Part shown: positions 12,031-19,606 of the stretch, one piece after another
Numbering within the stretch: position 1 is the stretch's first letter
How the letters are laid out: the number at the start of each line of letters is the position of its first letter
Source of the DNA: Corallococcus soli
Lineage (GTDB): Bacteria; Myxococcota; Myxococcia; Myxococcales; Myxococcaceae
Reading direction: 5' to 3'
DNA length: 64,000 bases
Assembly: GCF_014930455.1 (NCBI RefSeq)
Contig: NZ_JAAIYO010000007.1
Coordinates: 1-64,000 of the forward strand
Made by a program: the position numbers and the translations under genes
The notes under the pieces: model-generated
Told to the model about the DNA's origin: nothing
Seen by the model: the letters and a program-made list of their open reading frames with translations, nothing else
Databases searched by the model: none

Positions 12031-13610
12031 GCGGTCATCCGGATGAGGGAGCGCGGCGTCTGCCCATGTTCATGCCGTGGCTCGCCCTGGGCGTGGGGAG
12101 CGGATTGTTGCTGTTGCTGAACACGGAGTGGGCCGTGCTGCCCGGCTGGTGGATGGGCGCCCTGTTCCTCTTCTTCTCCCGGCGGCAGCGCCCCGTGGTG
12201 GGCTTCGTGGGGCTCCTGGTGGCCAACACCGTCGCCGCCGGCGTGGCGAACCTGGGGGTGTTCCCGGGCTCCGGCGCGAGCGCCTTTGGCATGGCCCTGG
12301 GGGGCGCCATGGTCGTCGCGGGGGGATACCTGGCGGATCGGCTCATCGTGGGGCCCCGGGGCTCCTTCGCGGGGACGCTCCTCCTGCCGGCGTTGATGAC
12401 CGGCGTGGAGTACTTCAGCAGCCTGGGCAACCCGTTCGGCACCTGGGGCGTGCTGGCCTACACCCAGGCCCGGGTGCCGGTGCTGGTGCAGCTCGTGTCG
12501 GTGACGGGGTTGTGGGGCCTGACGTTCGTCCTGGTGTGGTTCGCCACCGTCGCCAACTGGGCGCTCGAGCACCGCGAGGCGGGGCGCCGCGTCCTGCCCG
12601 GGGTGGCGGTGTACGCGGCGGTGGTGGTGGCCATCCTCGGCTTCGGCGCGCTGCGGCTCTCAAGAGCGGACAGCGTGGGGAGGCCCGTCCAGGTGGCGGG
12701 CATCACCGTGGCGGGGGAGCTGGCCACGGGCCGCGAGGCCGGGCTGTCCCGGCTCATGAAAGGCGACGTCTTTGGCGATGAAGACTGGCGCGCCTTCGCC
12801 GAAGCCTCGCGCGGGGTGAACGAGGAGCTGTTGCGCCTGTCGGAGCGGGAGGCCGCGAGCGGGGCGAAGCTCCTCCTCTGGTCCGAGGGGAACGCGGTCG
12901 TGCTGGCCAGGGAGTTGGAGGCGCTCATCGCGCGGGGAAGCGCGCTGGCACGCGAGCACGGCGTGTGGCTCGGCATGTCGGTGGCGACCCTCACGCCCGA
13001 GGCGCAGCGGATGCTGCGCAACGAGCTCATCCTCGTGGGGCCGGACGGCGCGGTGGCGTGGCGCTACGTGAAGTCCCGGCCGGTGCCGGGTTGGGAGGCG
13101 GAGCACTCCGTCCCGGGCAGCACGGAGCCGGCGGTGGGCATGGCCTCCGGCGTGGGAGTCCTGGGAGGCGCCATCTGCTTCGACGGAGACTTCCCGGGGG
13201 TGTTCGCCAGCGCCTCGGAGCGAGGGATTGAGCTGCTCCTGCTGCCGTCGAGCGATTGGAAGGGCATCAGCCCGCTGCACACGCGGCAGGCGGTGTTCCG
13301 CGCGGTGGAGCAGGGCTTCAGCATGGTGCGGCAGGTCAACCAGGGGCTCTCCGTGGCGGTGGACGGCTACGGGCGCGTGTATGGCGAGTTGGACCACTTC
13401 ACGGCGGAGGAGCGGGTGCTGCGCGCGGAGCTGCCGGTGGGGCGGGTGCCCACGCTCTACGCGCGCATCGGGGACGCGGTGGGTGTGCTCTCCGGGCTGG
13501 TCGCGCTGGGATGGATGCTCCAGGCCTCCGTCCGCGGGCTCCTCGCGCGACGGCGAAGCACCGCCACGCAGCCCACAGGCCCGACAGCCCAGACTCCTGC
13601 CGCGCCCTGA
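12027..13610 (+). CDS. Apolipoprotein N-acyltransferase-like membrane nitrilase
   Basis: A 527-residue protein with about six N-terminal membrane helices (13-210), a C-terminal helix (~490-510) and a periplasmic nitrilase domain between them, the Lnt architecture. The catalytic triad is visible: Glu287 (LLLWSEGNA), Lys349 (WRYVKSRPVPG) and Cys384 (GGAICFDGDFP), comparable with Glu267/Lys335/Cys387 of E. coli Lnt. Lnt transfers a third acyl chain to lipoprotein N-terminal Cys. Myxobacteria usually carry several Lnt paralogues, so this PadR-controlled copy may be an accessory enzyme acting on an inducible subset or another amide substrate. Confidence 0.85.
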   Translation: MSGHPDEGARRLPMFMPWLALGVGSGLLLLLNTEWAVLPGWWMGALFLFFSRRQRPVVGFVGLLVANTVAAGVANLGVFPGSGASAFGMALGGAMVVAGGYLADRLIVGPRGSFAGTLLLPALMTGVEYFSSLGNPFGTWGVLAYTQARVPVLVQLVSVTGLWGLTFVLVWFATVANWALEHREAGRRVLPGVAVYAAVVVAILGFGALRLSRADSVGRPVQVAGITVAGELATGREAGLSRLMKGDVFGDEDWRAFAEASRGVNEELLRLSEREAASGAKLLLWSEGNAVVLARELEALIARGSALAREHGVWLGMSVATLTPEAQRMLRNELILVGPDGAVAWRYVKSRPVPGWEAEHSVPGSTEPAVGMASGVGVLGGAICFDGDFPGVFASASERGIELLLLPSSDWKGISPLHTRQAVFRAVEQGFSMVRQVNQGLSVAVDGYGRVYGELDHFTAEERVLRAELPVGRVPTLYARIGDAVGVLSGLVALGWMLQASVRGLLARRRSTATQPTGPTAQTPAAP

Positions 13611-14124
13611 AGTCAGGCGGAATGCCGCAAGGCGCAAGCACGAACCCGGGCCTGGATGAACGACGGGGCCGGGCAGCAGCGCCGTCGCGTCGACGAGCGT
13701 CCCTACCGACTCCCGCCGCGTGGCGCCTGAAACAGGCCGCGACCTGCGGCGCTCCCCTCTCGATTAGGGACCCGGAATGGCAGCGATTGCGCGCCTGGAG
13801 CGGACCGGGCAGCGGCAATCGCTGCCTCCACGAGCGGGGCGCCATGTCCGAAGCGGTGGGCTCGCGAAGGAAGAACCCCCTACAGCGGTCGTAGAACCGG
13901 TTCAATCTCTCATCCGGATTCGGTTGCCCACTGGACAAGCAACCAGACACCCGGGCTGCTTGCTGATGCGTTGCGTTGGGCAATCCCGCGCGAGGGATGC
14001 GCGGCATCGCTTTTCATTGCATCCTTCCTGCATTTTTCCGGAGCTGGCATTTACGGAAACTTTCCGGGATATCCTTGGATAATCGAAGACGGGGGAGGAC
14101 TCCCGCAGTTCCCTAGGAGATTCC
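13611..14124. other. Intergenic region with a 12-bp inverted repeat
   Basis: No gene seen. The perfect arms GGCAGCGATTGC (13779-13790) and GCAATCGCTGCC (13815-13826) are separated by 24 bases. The last 90 bases, AT-richer than the surroundings, should hold the promoter of the 14125 gene. Confidence 0.5.
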
Positions 14125-15528
14125 GTGAAGATTGCCGAGCGCGCGCTCAACGCTGTTCCTTCCAGCTCCCAAACCCAGACGACTGCGAAGTCGGGGCAGG
14201 AAGCGGAGCTCCAATTCCTACAAAGCCTCCAGCAGCTGACCGCCACGCAGGCGGTGGCGGCGCCCACCGCGACGGCTCCTGCGACGGACGTGGCCCGCAC
14301 GGGCTACGTCACGGCGCAGGCGGCCCCCACACCCAAGGGCCCGCTGCTGCCTGACAGCCGTCCCAGCCCGTCCGCCCTCACCGCCAACGTGGATGAGGCC
14401 TACAAGCAGATCGGCCGCGTTCCCACGAGCAGTGAGCGCAAGGAGATGGTCAAGCTCGCGGAGGAGCTGGCCGGCAAGGGCAAGAACGCGACGGAGATCA
14501 AGTACGCCGTCATCGAGAAGCTCCGCGCCATCCAGGCCGGCACCGCCGTGAAGCCTGGCGCATCCGAGCTGCGCAACCTGGCGGGCGAGACCTTCAAGAC
14601 CATCTTCGGCCGGGCCCCCGGTGAAGCCGAGCTCACCCGGTGGGCGGCGGAGGCCCAGAAGCTGGCGGACAACGGCATGGACGCCATCTCCATCAAGTTC
14701 AACCTCCCCTCCATGATGCGCGAGGTGCGCGACGGCCTGGACAAGACGGACACCGCCACCCTGCGCAGCCTGGCGAAGGACGCCTTCAAGACCACCTTCG
14801 GCCGCGACCCCACCGGCAGCGAGCTGTCCCGCTGGGAGGGCGAGGCCAGGAAGCTGGTGGACGGGCAGAAGATGAACGCCACCGGCGTGATGACCACGCT
14901 GCCGTCCATGATGCGCGAGGTGCGCGACGGCCTGGACAAGACGGACACCGCCACCCTGCGCAACCTGGCGAAGGACGCCTTCAAGACCACCTTCGGCCGC
15001 GACCCCACCGGCAGCGAACTGTCCCGTTGGGAGGGTGAGGCCAAGAAGCTGGTGGACGGGCAGAAGATGAACGCCACCGGCGTGATGACCACGCTGCCGT
15101 CCATGATGCGCGAGGTGCGCGACGGCCTGGACAAGACGGACACCGCCACCCTGCGCAACCTGGCGAAGGACGCCTTCAAGACCACCTTCGGCCGCGACCC
15201 CACCGGCAGCGAACTGGAGACCTGGACCCAGAAGGCCCGGAAGATGGTGGACGACGACAAGATGAACGCCGTCGGCGTGAAGAACACCCTGCCGTCCATG
15301 ATGCGCGAGGCCCGTGACGGCCTGGACAGGACGGATCGCGCCACGCTGACCCGCGTGCTCATCGAGGCCTACCGCGAGGTCCTGGGGCCCAACTCCCGCC
15401 CCCCCAGCGACGTGGAGATCAACGCCTGGCTGAAGAAGGCCGACGAGATGGTGAAGGACAAGCAGAGCGCCACCGCCATCAAGTACGCCTTCATCACCGG
15501 CCTGCGCATCGCCCTGGACAACCAGTAG
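14125..15528 (+). CDS. Tandem-repeat protein with DUF4214-like helical repeats; putative secreted cargo
   Basis: 467 residues; GTG start at 14125 with AGGAG six bases upstream. There is no signal peptide. Residues 1-85 are Ala/Thr/Gln-rich and probably disordered, as in type III substrates. Residues ~90-130 and the C-terminus (400-467) carry diverged helical modules. In between are four ~65-residue modules (LAKDAFKTTFGRDP, then a Trp or Arg-Trp, ending LPSMMREVRDGLDKTDT), three of them almost identical at DNA level (195-bp period). The modules resemble DUF4214 (FGRxPxxxEL.RW), found in secreted and surface proteins. The motif YVTAQA in the N-terminus recurs as FVTSQA in the next gene product. 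Followed by the DUF1521 and chaperone-like genes. Function is inferred from context only. Confidence 0.82.
   Translation: MKIAERALNAVPSSSQTQTTAKSGQEAELQFLQSLQQLTATQAVAAPTATAPATDVARTGYVTAQAAPTPKGPLLPDSRPSPSALTANVDEAYKQIGRVPTSSERKEMVKLAEELAGKGKNATEIKYAVIEKLRAIQAGTAVKPGASELRNLAGETFKTIFGRAPGEAELTRWAAEAQKLADNGMDAISIKFNLPSMMREVRDGLDKTDTATLRSLAKDAFKTTFGRDPTGSELSRWEGEARKLVDGQKMNATGVMTTLPSMMREVRDGLDKTDTATLRNLAKDAFKTTFGRDPTGSELSRWEGEAKKLVDGQKMNATGVMTTLPSMMREVRDGLDKTDTATLRNLAKDAFKTTFGRDPTGSELETWTQKARKMVDDDKMNAVGVKNTLPSMMREARDGLDRTDRATLTRVLIEAYREVLGPNSRPPSDVEINAWLKKADEMVKDKQSATAIKYAFITGLRIALDNQ
14752..15336 (+). repeat. 195-bp in-frame tandem repeat, three near-identical copies
   Basis: Copies begin near 14752, 14947 and 15142, each starting with GCCACCCTGCGC. 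The first two differ at only a few bases over their length, and the third diverges after the shared FGRDPTGSEL block. A more diverged module precedes them at about 14557. High DNA identity implies recent expansion or gene conversion. Confidence 0.9.
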
Positions 15529-15540
15529 TTTCGCGGGGAT

Positions 15541-15570
15541 GGCGCCAGCCCCGCCACCGGGACTGGCGCC
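15541..15570 (+). terminator. Hairpin after the tandem-repeat gene
   Basis: Arms GGCGCCAG (15541-15548) and CTGGCGCC (15563-15570) with a 14-base loop begin 12 bases after the stop codon. No T-run follows, so read-through into the next gene is possible. Confidence 0.45.
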
Positions 15571-15687
15571 GCGCGTCCCGCCCTGCTGGAATTCACCGGG
15601 CAGGCACAACTTCTGCTCGGGACGGCGGGATACTCCGGGTTGAGAAATCCAGCGCCTCCCCAGGCGCCCATCCCCCGAGGGGAAAAC

Positions 15688-16794
15688 ATGGCTGGCATCA
15701 CCTCCACCGGCAGCAGCCCGCGCGTCCTCCAGAGCACCACCAACGCTCCCGGCCTGAGCGAGGCGGAGCTGGCGAAGAACATCAAGCTCATCGAGTCGAC
15801 CGCCAACGAGGCGCTGTCGCTCATCGATGCGCAGCTCAAGCAGGCCGCTACGCAGCCGGCCTCCACGAAGACCGCGGACGGCAGCGCCTTCGTGACCAGC
15901 CAGGCGCCCTCGTCCGAGGCCCAGCAGGCCGCGACGAACGGGGCCTTCCCCTCGGAGGCGCCGAAGTGGGAGGCGCAGATGCGCCCCGCGGACAAGCTCA
16001 AGGTGGACAGCAACGGCGTCATCACCACGCCGGGCGGCTACAAGATCGAGCAGCTGGGCACGCAGGAGTGGAAGATCTCCGGCCCGGACGGCAAGAGCAC
16101 CCGCATCTGGGGTGACCCGCACGTCGACGAGAGCGACGGCGGCAAGTTCGACTTCAAGCGCGACACCACCTTCGTGCTGGGTGACGGCACGCAGATCCAC
16201 GTGGGCTGCGTGCCGTACGGCAACGGCATGACCGTGACGGGCCAGCTCGACGTCACCTGCGGCGATGACCACGTGCAGGTCACCGGCATCGACAAGGGCA
16301 AGGGCAAGGTGGGCCCCATCACGAAGGACGGCTGGGAGACCTCCGCGGACTTCACCACCAAGAACTTCGATGACCGCCTGAACATGGGCGACTCCACGGC
16401 CTCCTGGTCCTACGTGGGCCGCGAGGTGACCGGCAACGACGGCACCGTGGACAAGTTCAAGACCGGCGACTTCATGACGCTGGGCGAGAAGGCCATCTCC
16501 AACTCGGACGGCAAGACGAGCTCGGCCACGTTCAACAAGGCGACCTTCGACACGACGCGCGACAACGCGCTGAGCAAGGCCACCGAGGCGGTCACCAAGA
16601 CCTTCAACGCCCTGGGCAACACCCAGGCCCTGGGCTTCAACCCGTTCACGGGCAACGACGACCTGGACAAGTACAACAAGGACGAGCACCGCGAGGGCAT
16701 CCAGAAGTCCTTCGACAGCGTGAAGAACATGTTCGGCGCGCTCGACGACGTCGGCCGCTTGAATGATATCGTCAAGCGCAACCTGTTCGTCTGA
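15688..16794 (+). CDS. DUF1521 (metal-ion-inducible autocleavage) domain protein, NopE1-like
   Basis: 368 residues; ATG at 15688 with a GAGGGGA site. There is no signal peptide; residues 1-110 are Ala/Ser/Gln-rich and flexible. Residues ~125-265 form a DUF1521/MIIA domain with the hallmark WGDPHVDESDGGKFDFK (142-147 GDPHVD), followed by TTFVLGDGTQIHV and GMTVTGQLDVTCGDDHVQVTG. In the Bradyrhizobium type III effectors NopE1/NopE2 this domain cuts itself between Asp and Pro of GD/PHVD when calcium binds; the predicted cut here is Asp143-Pro144. The C-terminal ~100 residues are helical. It lies between a repeat protein and an LcrH/SycD-like chaperone gene. Delivery by a secretion system is inferred, not shown. 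Confidence 0.85.
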   Translation: MAGITSTGSSPRVLQSTTNAPGLSEAELAKNIKLIESTANEALSLIDAQLKQAATQPASTKTADGSAFVTSQAPSSEAQQAATNGAFPSEAPKWEAQMRPADKLKVDSNGVITTPGGYKIEQLGTQEWKISGPDGKSTRIWGDPHVDESDGGKFDFKRDTTFVLGDGTQIHVGCVPYGNGMTVTGQLDVTCGDDHVQVTGIDKGKGKVGPITKDGWETSADFTTKNFDDRLNMGDSTASWSYVGREVTGNDGTVDKFKTGDFMTLGEKAISNSDGKTSSATFNKATFDTTRDNALSKATEAVTKTFNALGNTQALGFNPFTGNDDLDKYNKDEHREGIQKSFDSVKNMFGALDDVGRLNDIVKRNLFV

Positions 16795-16850
16795 CCGTAA
16801 CCCGCTGTGTTCGGGGGGCGCTCGCACCCGGCCCCCGGCGTGAGGTGTCC

Positions 16851-17396
16851 GTGAGCAGCAAGGCCGCAAGCAGCAAGGCCGTGAGCAACAAGGCCGAGTC
16901 CCCCACGGACGGGCCGAAGGACGCGCCGCCGCTGGCGGAGGAGCTCATCCGGGGAGAGGTGACGCTCGGCCAGTTCCTCGGGCTGTCGAACGAGCGGCTC
17001 TACAAGTACGCCGCCACGGGCCACCAGATGCTCCAGGTCGGCCGCACGAAGGTCGCGTTGCAGATCTTCGAAGGCCTGGTGGCCGCAGCGCCACACGACA
17101 CGGTGTTCCGCGCGCAGCTGGGCGCCGTCTACATGACGATGGACCGGGTGGACGACGCCTTCGGCGCGTACGACCAGGCCCTGCGCTTCAACAGCTCCAA
17201 CGTGGACGCGCTGGTGGGCCGCGGCGAAATCCTCCTGCGGCGCGGCAAGGTGCCGGAAGGGCTGAAGGACCTGGGCAAGGCCATCGAGTACGACCCCGGC
17301 CTGCGCCGCAAGGCCACGCAGCGGGCCCGAGGGACGCTGCTCGCCCTCAAGAAGCAGGCGGAGCAGGCGAAGGCGAAGCCCGCCGCGAAGAAGTAG
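16851..17396 (+). CDS. TPR protein resembling LcrH/SycD-type type III secretion chaperones
   Basis: About 181 residues; GTG at 16851 chosen, with another in-frame GTG at 16845. After a Lys/Ser-rich leader, the segment LAEELIRGEVTLGQFLGLSN, then LYKYAATGHQMLQVGRTKVA, matches the start of class II translocator chaperones (helical lead-in plus first TPR). Three TPRs follow in all: GRTKVALQIFEGLVAAAPHD, VDDAFGAYDQALRFNSSN and VPEGLKDLGKAIEYDPG. The C-terminal tail is very basic (Lys/Ala-rich). Its size, three repeats and position next to a DUF1521 protein suggest a cargo chaperone. A generic TPR adaptor remains possible. It starts 56 bp after the DUF1521 gene. Confidence 0.75.
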   Translation: MSSKAASSKAVSNKAESPTDGPKDAPPLAEELIRGEVTLGQFLGLSNERLYKYAATGHQMLQVGRTKVALQIFEGLVAAAPHDTVFRAQLGAVYMTMDRVDDAFGAYDQALRFNSSNVDALVGRGEILLRRGKVPEGLKDLGKAIEYDPGLRRKATQRARGTLLALKKQAEQAKAKPAAKK

Positions 17397-17600
17397 GGCC
17401 CCTTCAAGGATGGGAGACTCCCGGCGGGGCCGCCGCGAGGCAGTCACCGGTGAGCGTCCAGGACGGAGTTGCGTCCAGCCATCGCGGCGTCGCGAGCAGC
17501 TGTCCGAGCGCGGCACCAGGGGCCGGGCGGAAGCCTTGGGAAGAAACGGTCGCGTGCGCGTACCTACGGGTGAACGGCGATTCCACCCCGGGTTTTCCCC

Positions 17601-18656
17601 ATGGCGCGTCCCAAGAGCCCCCTCGTCTGGATCCTCATCGCGGTCGGAGGCGCTTCGGCGCTGTGCTGCACGGGCACCCTGGGGCTCCTGGCCCTGGGGC
17701 TGATCGCGGGGGATGACACCGCGCCCGGGACGGCTCCCAGCGCCGAGGCCCGGACCCACGCCGGACGGAAGGGCGAGCCGGGCGGCTTCGCGTTCGACGC
17801 GCCCCAGGGCTGGAAGACCCTGCCGGACGGGCGCTTCATCATCGAGTATCCCAACAAGTACGGCGACCCGCTGGGTGTGGAGGCCCTGCGGATGCCGAGC
17901 GTTCCGGGGCTCGACGACGGCGAGGGCAAGGTCGTGCGGCTGTGGCGCGAGCGCGTGGGCGCGGACTGGAACGGCGTGCCGCCCCACCCCAGGGTGATGC
18001 GACGCTTCATGGCCAACGGCGCCCGCGCCTTCTTCGCGACGGAGGCGGTGAAGCACAAGGGGAACGGCCGGTCCTTCCTCATCAGCCTGTACCTGGTGGA
18101 GGCGGATGATCGCTTCGAGCCGCTCGTCTTCATCCAGAGCTTCGCGAGCACCGGCTACGGCGAGGACTTGAGCGCCTCGTTTTCGTGGGACACGTCGTAC
18201 GCCAAGGTGGAGGAGGCCCTGAAGGGCGTGCGTGGAAGCCCCGTGGGCCTGCCGCTGGTGGACGACGCGGAGGTGGTGGGCCGCTTCCAATACTCCAGCA
18301 ACAGCGCCACCCAGTACGTCAACACCTTCACCGGTGCCACCACCATGAGCACGGTCAGCTACGGCATCGACTTCACCTTCGGGAAGGACCACACGTTCCA
18401 GTACAAGTTCGTGGGCGCTTCCGGCCAGGTGGGCGCGATGAACTTCGGGGCGGATGACGACCAGGGCGCCTGGAGCGTGAAGCACGACGTGCTGACGGTC
18501 ACCGGGGCGAAGCGGACGCGCCGCTACCTGCTCATCGGCGCCGCGCGGACGCCAGAGGGACGGCGCGCCCTCTACATGCTGCCCGAGCACCCCAGCTGGT
18601 CGCTCGCCCCCGGCTCGGTCGCCCAGCACGGCGAGCTCTACGTCAGCATGGACTGA
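17601..18656 (+). CDS. Membrane-anchored periplasmic protein of unknown function
   Basis: 351 residues starting at ATG 17601. One N-terminal membrane helix (LVWILIAVGGASALCCTGTL and on to about residue 36) anchors a periplasmic domain of about 300 residues. The domain begins with GGFAFDAPQGWKTLPDG, a pattern seen in PsbP-like or generic 'DAPxGW' extracytoplasmic domains. It ends in a beta-rich region with DDDQGAWSVKHDVLTVTGAK. The N-terminal helix contains a Cys pair and no proper lipobox. A 160-bp piece of this gene (18413-18572) is repeated at 21602-21761. Family not identified. Confidence 0.75.
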   Translation: MARPKSPLVWILIAVGGASALCCTGTLGLLALGLIAGDDTAPGTAPSAEARTHAGRKGEPGGFAFDAPQGWKTLPDGRFIIEYPNKYGDPLGVEALRMPSVPGLDDGEGKVVRLWRERVGADWNGVPPHPRVMRRFMANGARAFFATEAVKHKGNGRSFLISLYLVEADDRFEPLVFIQSFASTGYGEDLSASFSWDTSYAKVEEALKGVRGSPVGLPLVDDAEVVGRFQYSSNSATQYVNTFTGATTMSTVSYGIDFTFGKDHTFQYKFVGASGQVGAMNFGADDDQGAWSVKHDVLTVTGAKRTRRYLLIGAARTPEGRRALYMLPEHPSWSLAPGSVAQHGELYVSMD

Positions 18657-18719
18657 GCACCCGTTCGCCCCCCACACTCAGAGTGATAGCCTCCTGGCAG
18701 GGCCCTGCAAGGAGGTTTC

Positions 18720-18984
18720 ATGGGAGACGACGGACATCTCGCACCGCCTTGTCCGTGACGCCCTTACCGGCATCAGCAAGGACTACAAGGCGATCTGCGA
18801 TGGCGCGAAGCCGGAAGGACACAAGATTCCGGACGCGAAGCTGGACAAGAAGAAACTCGAAAATCTCTCCGAGCACCTGATGAACCAGATCATCGAATGG
18901 GGCCAGATTGAAGCAGGCGCGTCACTCGACAAGCACGCGAACAGACTTCAATCCCAGATCGAAAATGAGTCCAGCTCATTCTAG
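18720..18984 (+). pseudogene. Small gene disrupted at its start by a one-base frameshift (immunity-cassette member)
   Basis: An ideal ribosome-binding site (AAGGAGG, 18709-18715) precedes ATGGGAG at 18720, but this frame stops after 12 codons. The +1 frame is open from before that ATG to the TAG at 18982. It encodes about 87 residues (ETTDISHRLVRDALTGISKD ... ANRLQSQIENESSSF) with no start codon of its own before an internal ATG. Removing one G after the ATG would restore a clean ORF beginning METTDISHRL. The product is helical and charged; I do not recognise it. It precedes an Imm11-like gene by 20 bp, so a toxin fragment or accessory protein is likely. A sequencing error is also possible. 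Confidence 0.6.
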
Positions 18985-19004
18985 AGTCCGCCCAAGGATT
19001 TGAT

Positions 19005-19589
19005 GTGAAATACTATCTACTCAAGACGCTTGCCCAGACCCGGCCAGAGTTCTGCGTCCTCCTCAAGTTCCCCGAGGACATGGGCCTCAAGAGCTGGAAG
19101 CTGGGTGATGGCGTCGAACTCCATGCGGGCGAGTATCCCCAAGACGCGAAGATTTTCATGTCGGATGAAGAGCCCGGCATCGAGTTCCCGGACCTCGTCC
19201 CCAATACCGTACGCCTGCTCATCGTCAGCAAGCGACTGAAGAACGGGATGGAGGAGGTCAACCGCGGGCCCGTGCAATACCTGCCGCTCTCCATCTACAA
19301 TCACAAGAAGCGACTGGCCTCAACCGACTACTTCGTCGTCAACCCGCTGGGAACCGTGGATGTGCTCGACACCTCCGCCTCCAAGATCGAATACCTGGAC
19401 GGGAAGGTCGTGGAGATCACGAAGTACGTCCTGGATCCGAAGAAGATTGCTCAAGCGCCGGACCTCTTCCGCATCAAGGAGGCCCCGGAGTCCTATGTCG
19501 TGAGCGAGCGCGTCCTGGATGCGTGGCGGAAGATCACCCCGAAGCCCACGAACATCACGTTCTTCATCCTGGACGTCCCCGCCACCTGA
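19005..19589 (+). CDS. Imm11-family (DUF1629) putative immunity protein
   Basis: 194 residues; GTG at 19005 with AAGGA six bases upstream. The central block matches the Imm11/DUF1629 layout: RLLIVSKRLKNGMEEVNRG, then VQYLPLSIYNHKKR, STDYFVVNPLGTVDVLDTSA, a 'VLDPKKI' strand and FRIKEAPESYVVSERVLDAW near the end. Imm11 proteins are found next to polymorphic toxins and are thought to neutralise them in the cytoplasm. The immediate upstream partner is the frameshifted small gene, and an Imm49-like gene follows 17 bp downstream. No intact toxin is present, so it may protect against toxins made by neighbours. Confidence 0.75.
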   Translation: MKYYLLKTLAQTRPEFCVLLKFPEDMGLKSWKLGDGVELHAGEYPQDAKIFMSDEEPGIEFPDLVPNTVRLLIVSKRLKNGMEEVNRGPVQYLPLSIYNHKKRLASTDYFVVNPLGTVDVLDTSASKIEYLDGKVVEITKYVLDPKKIAQAPDLFRIKEAPESYVVSERVLDAWRKITPKPTNITFFILDVPAT

Positions 19590-19606
19590 CCTCCCGAGGT
19601 GGCCCC

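Noticed and set aside
13779-13826. 12-bp inverted repeat considered as a terminator of the Lnt-like gene
   Set aside because: It lies about 170 bp past the stop with a 24-base loop and no T-run; an operator or chance repeat is equally likely, so it is only mentioned in the intergenic entry.
14390-15528. Tandem 195-bp repeats considered as a CRISPR-like or satellite array
   Set aside because: The repeats are contiguous, in frame and encode conserved protein modules; there are no spacers.
14218-16869. 883-codon open frame antisense to the repeat and DUF1521 genes
   Set aside because: A GC-bias shadow of the plus-strand genes; its product is Val/Gly/His-rich low complexity with repeats mirroring the real ones.
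16410-18677. 755-codon antisense frame spanning three plus-strand genes
   Set aside because: Crosses intergenic spaces and antisense of recognised genes, without a ribosome-binding site or domain.
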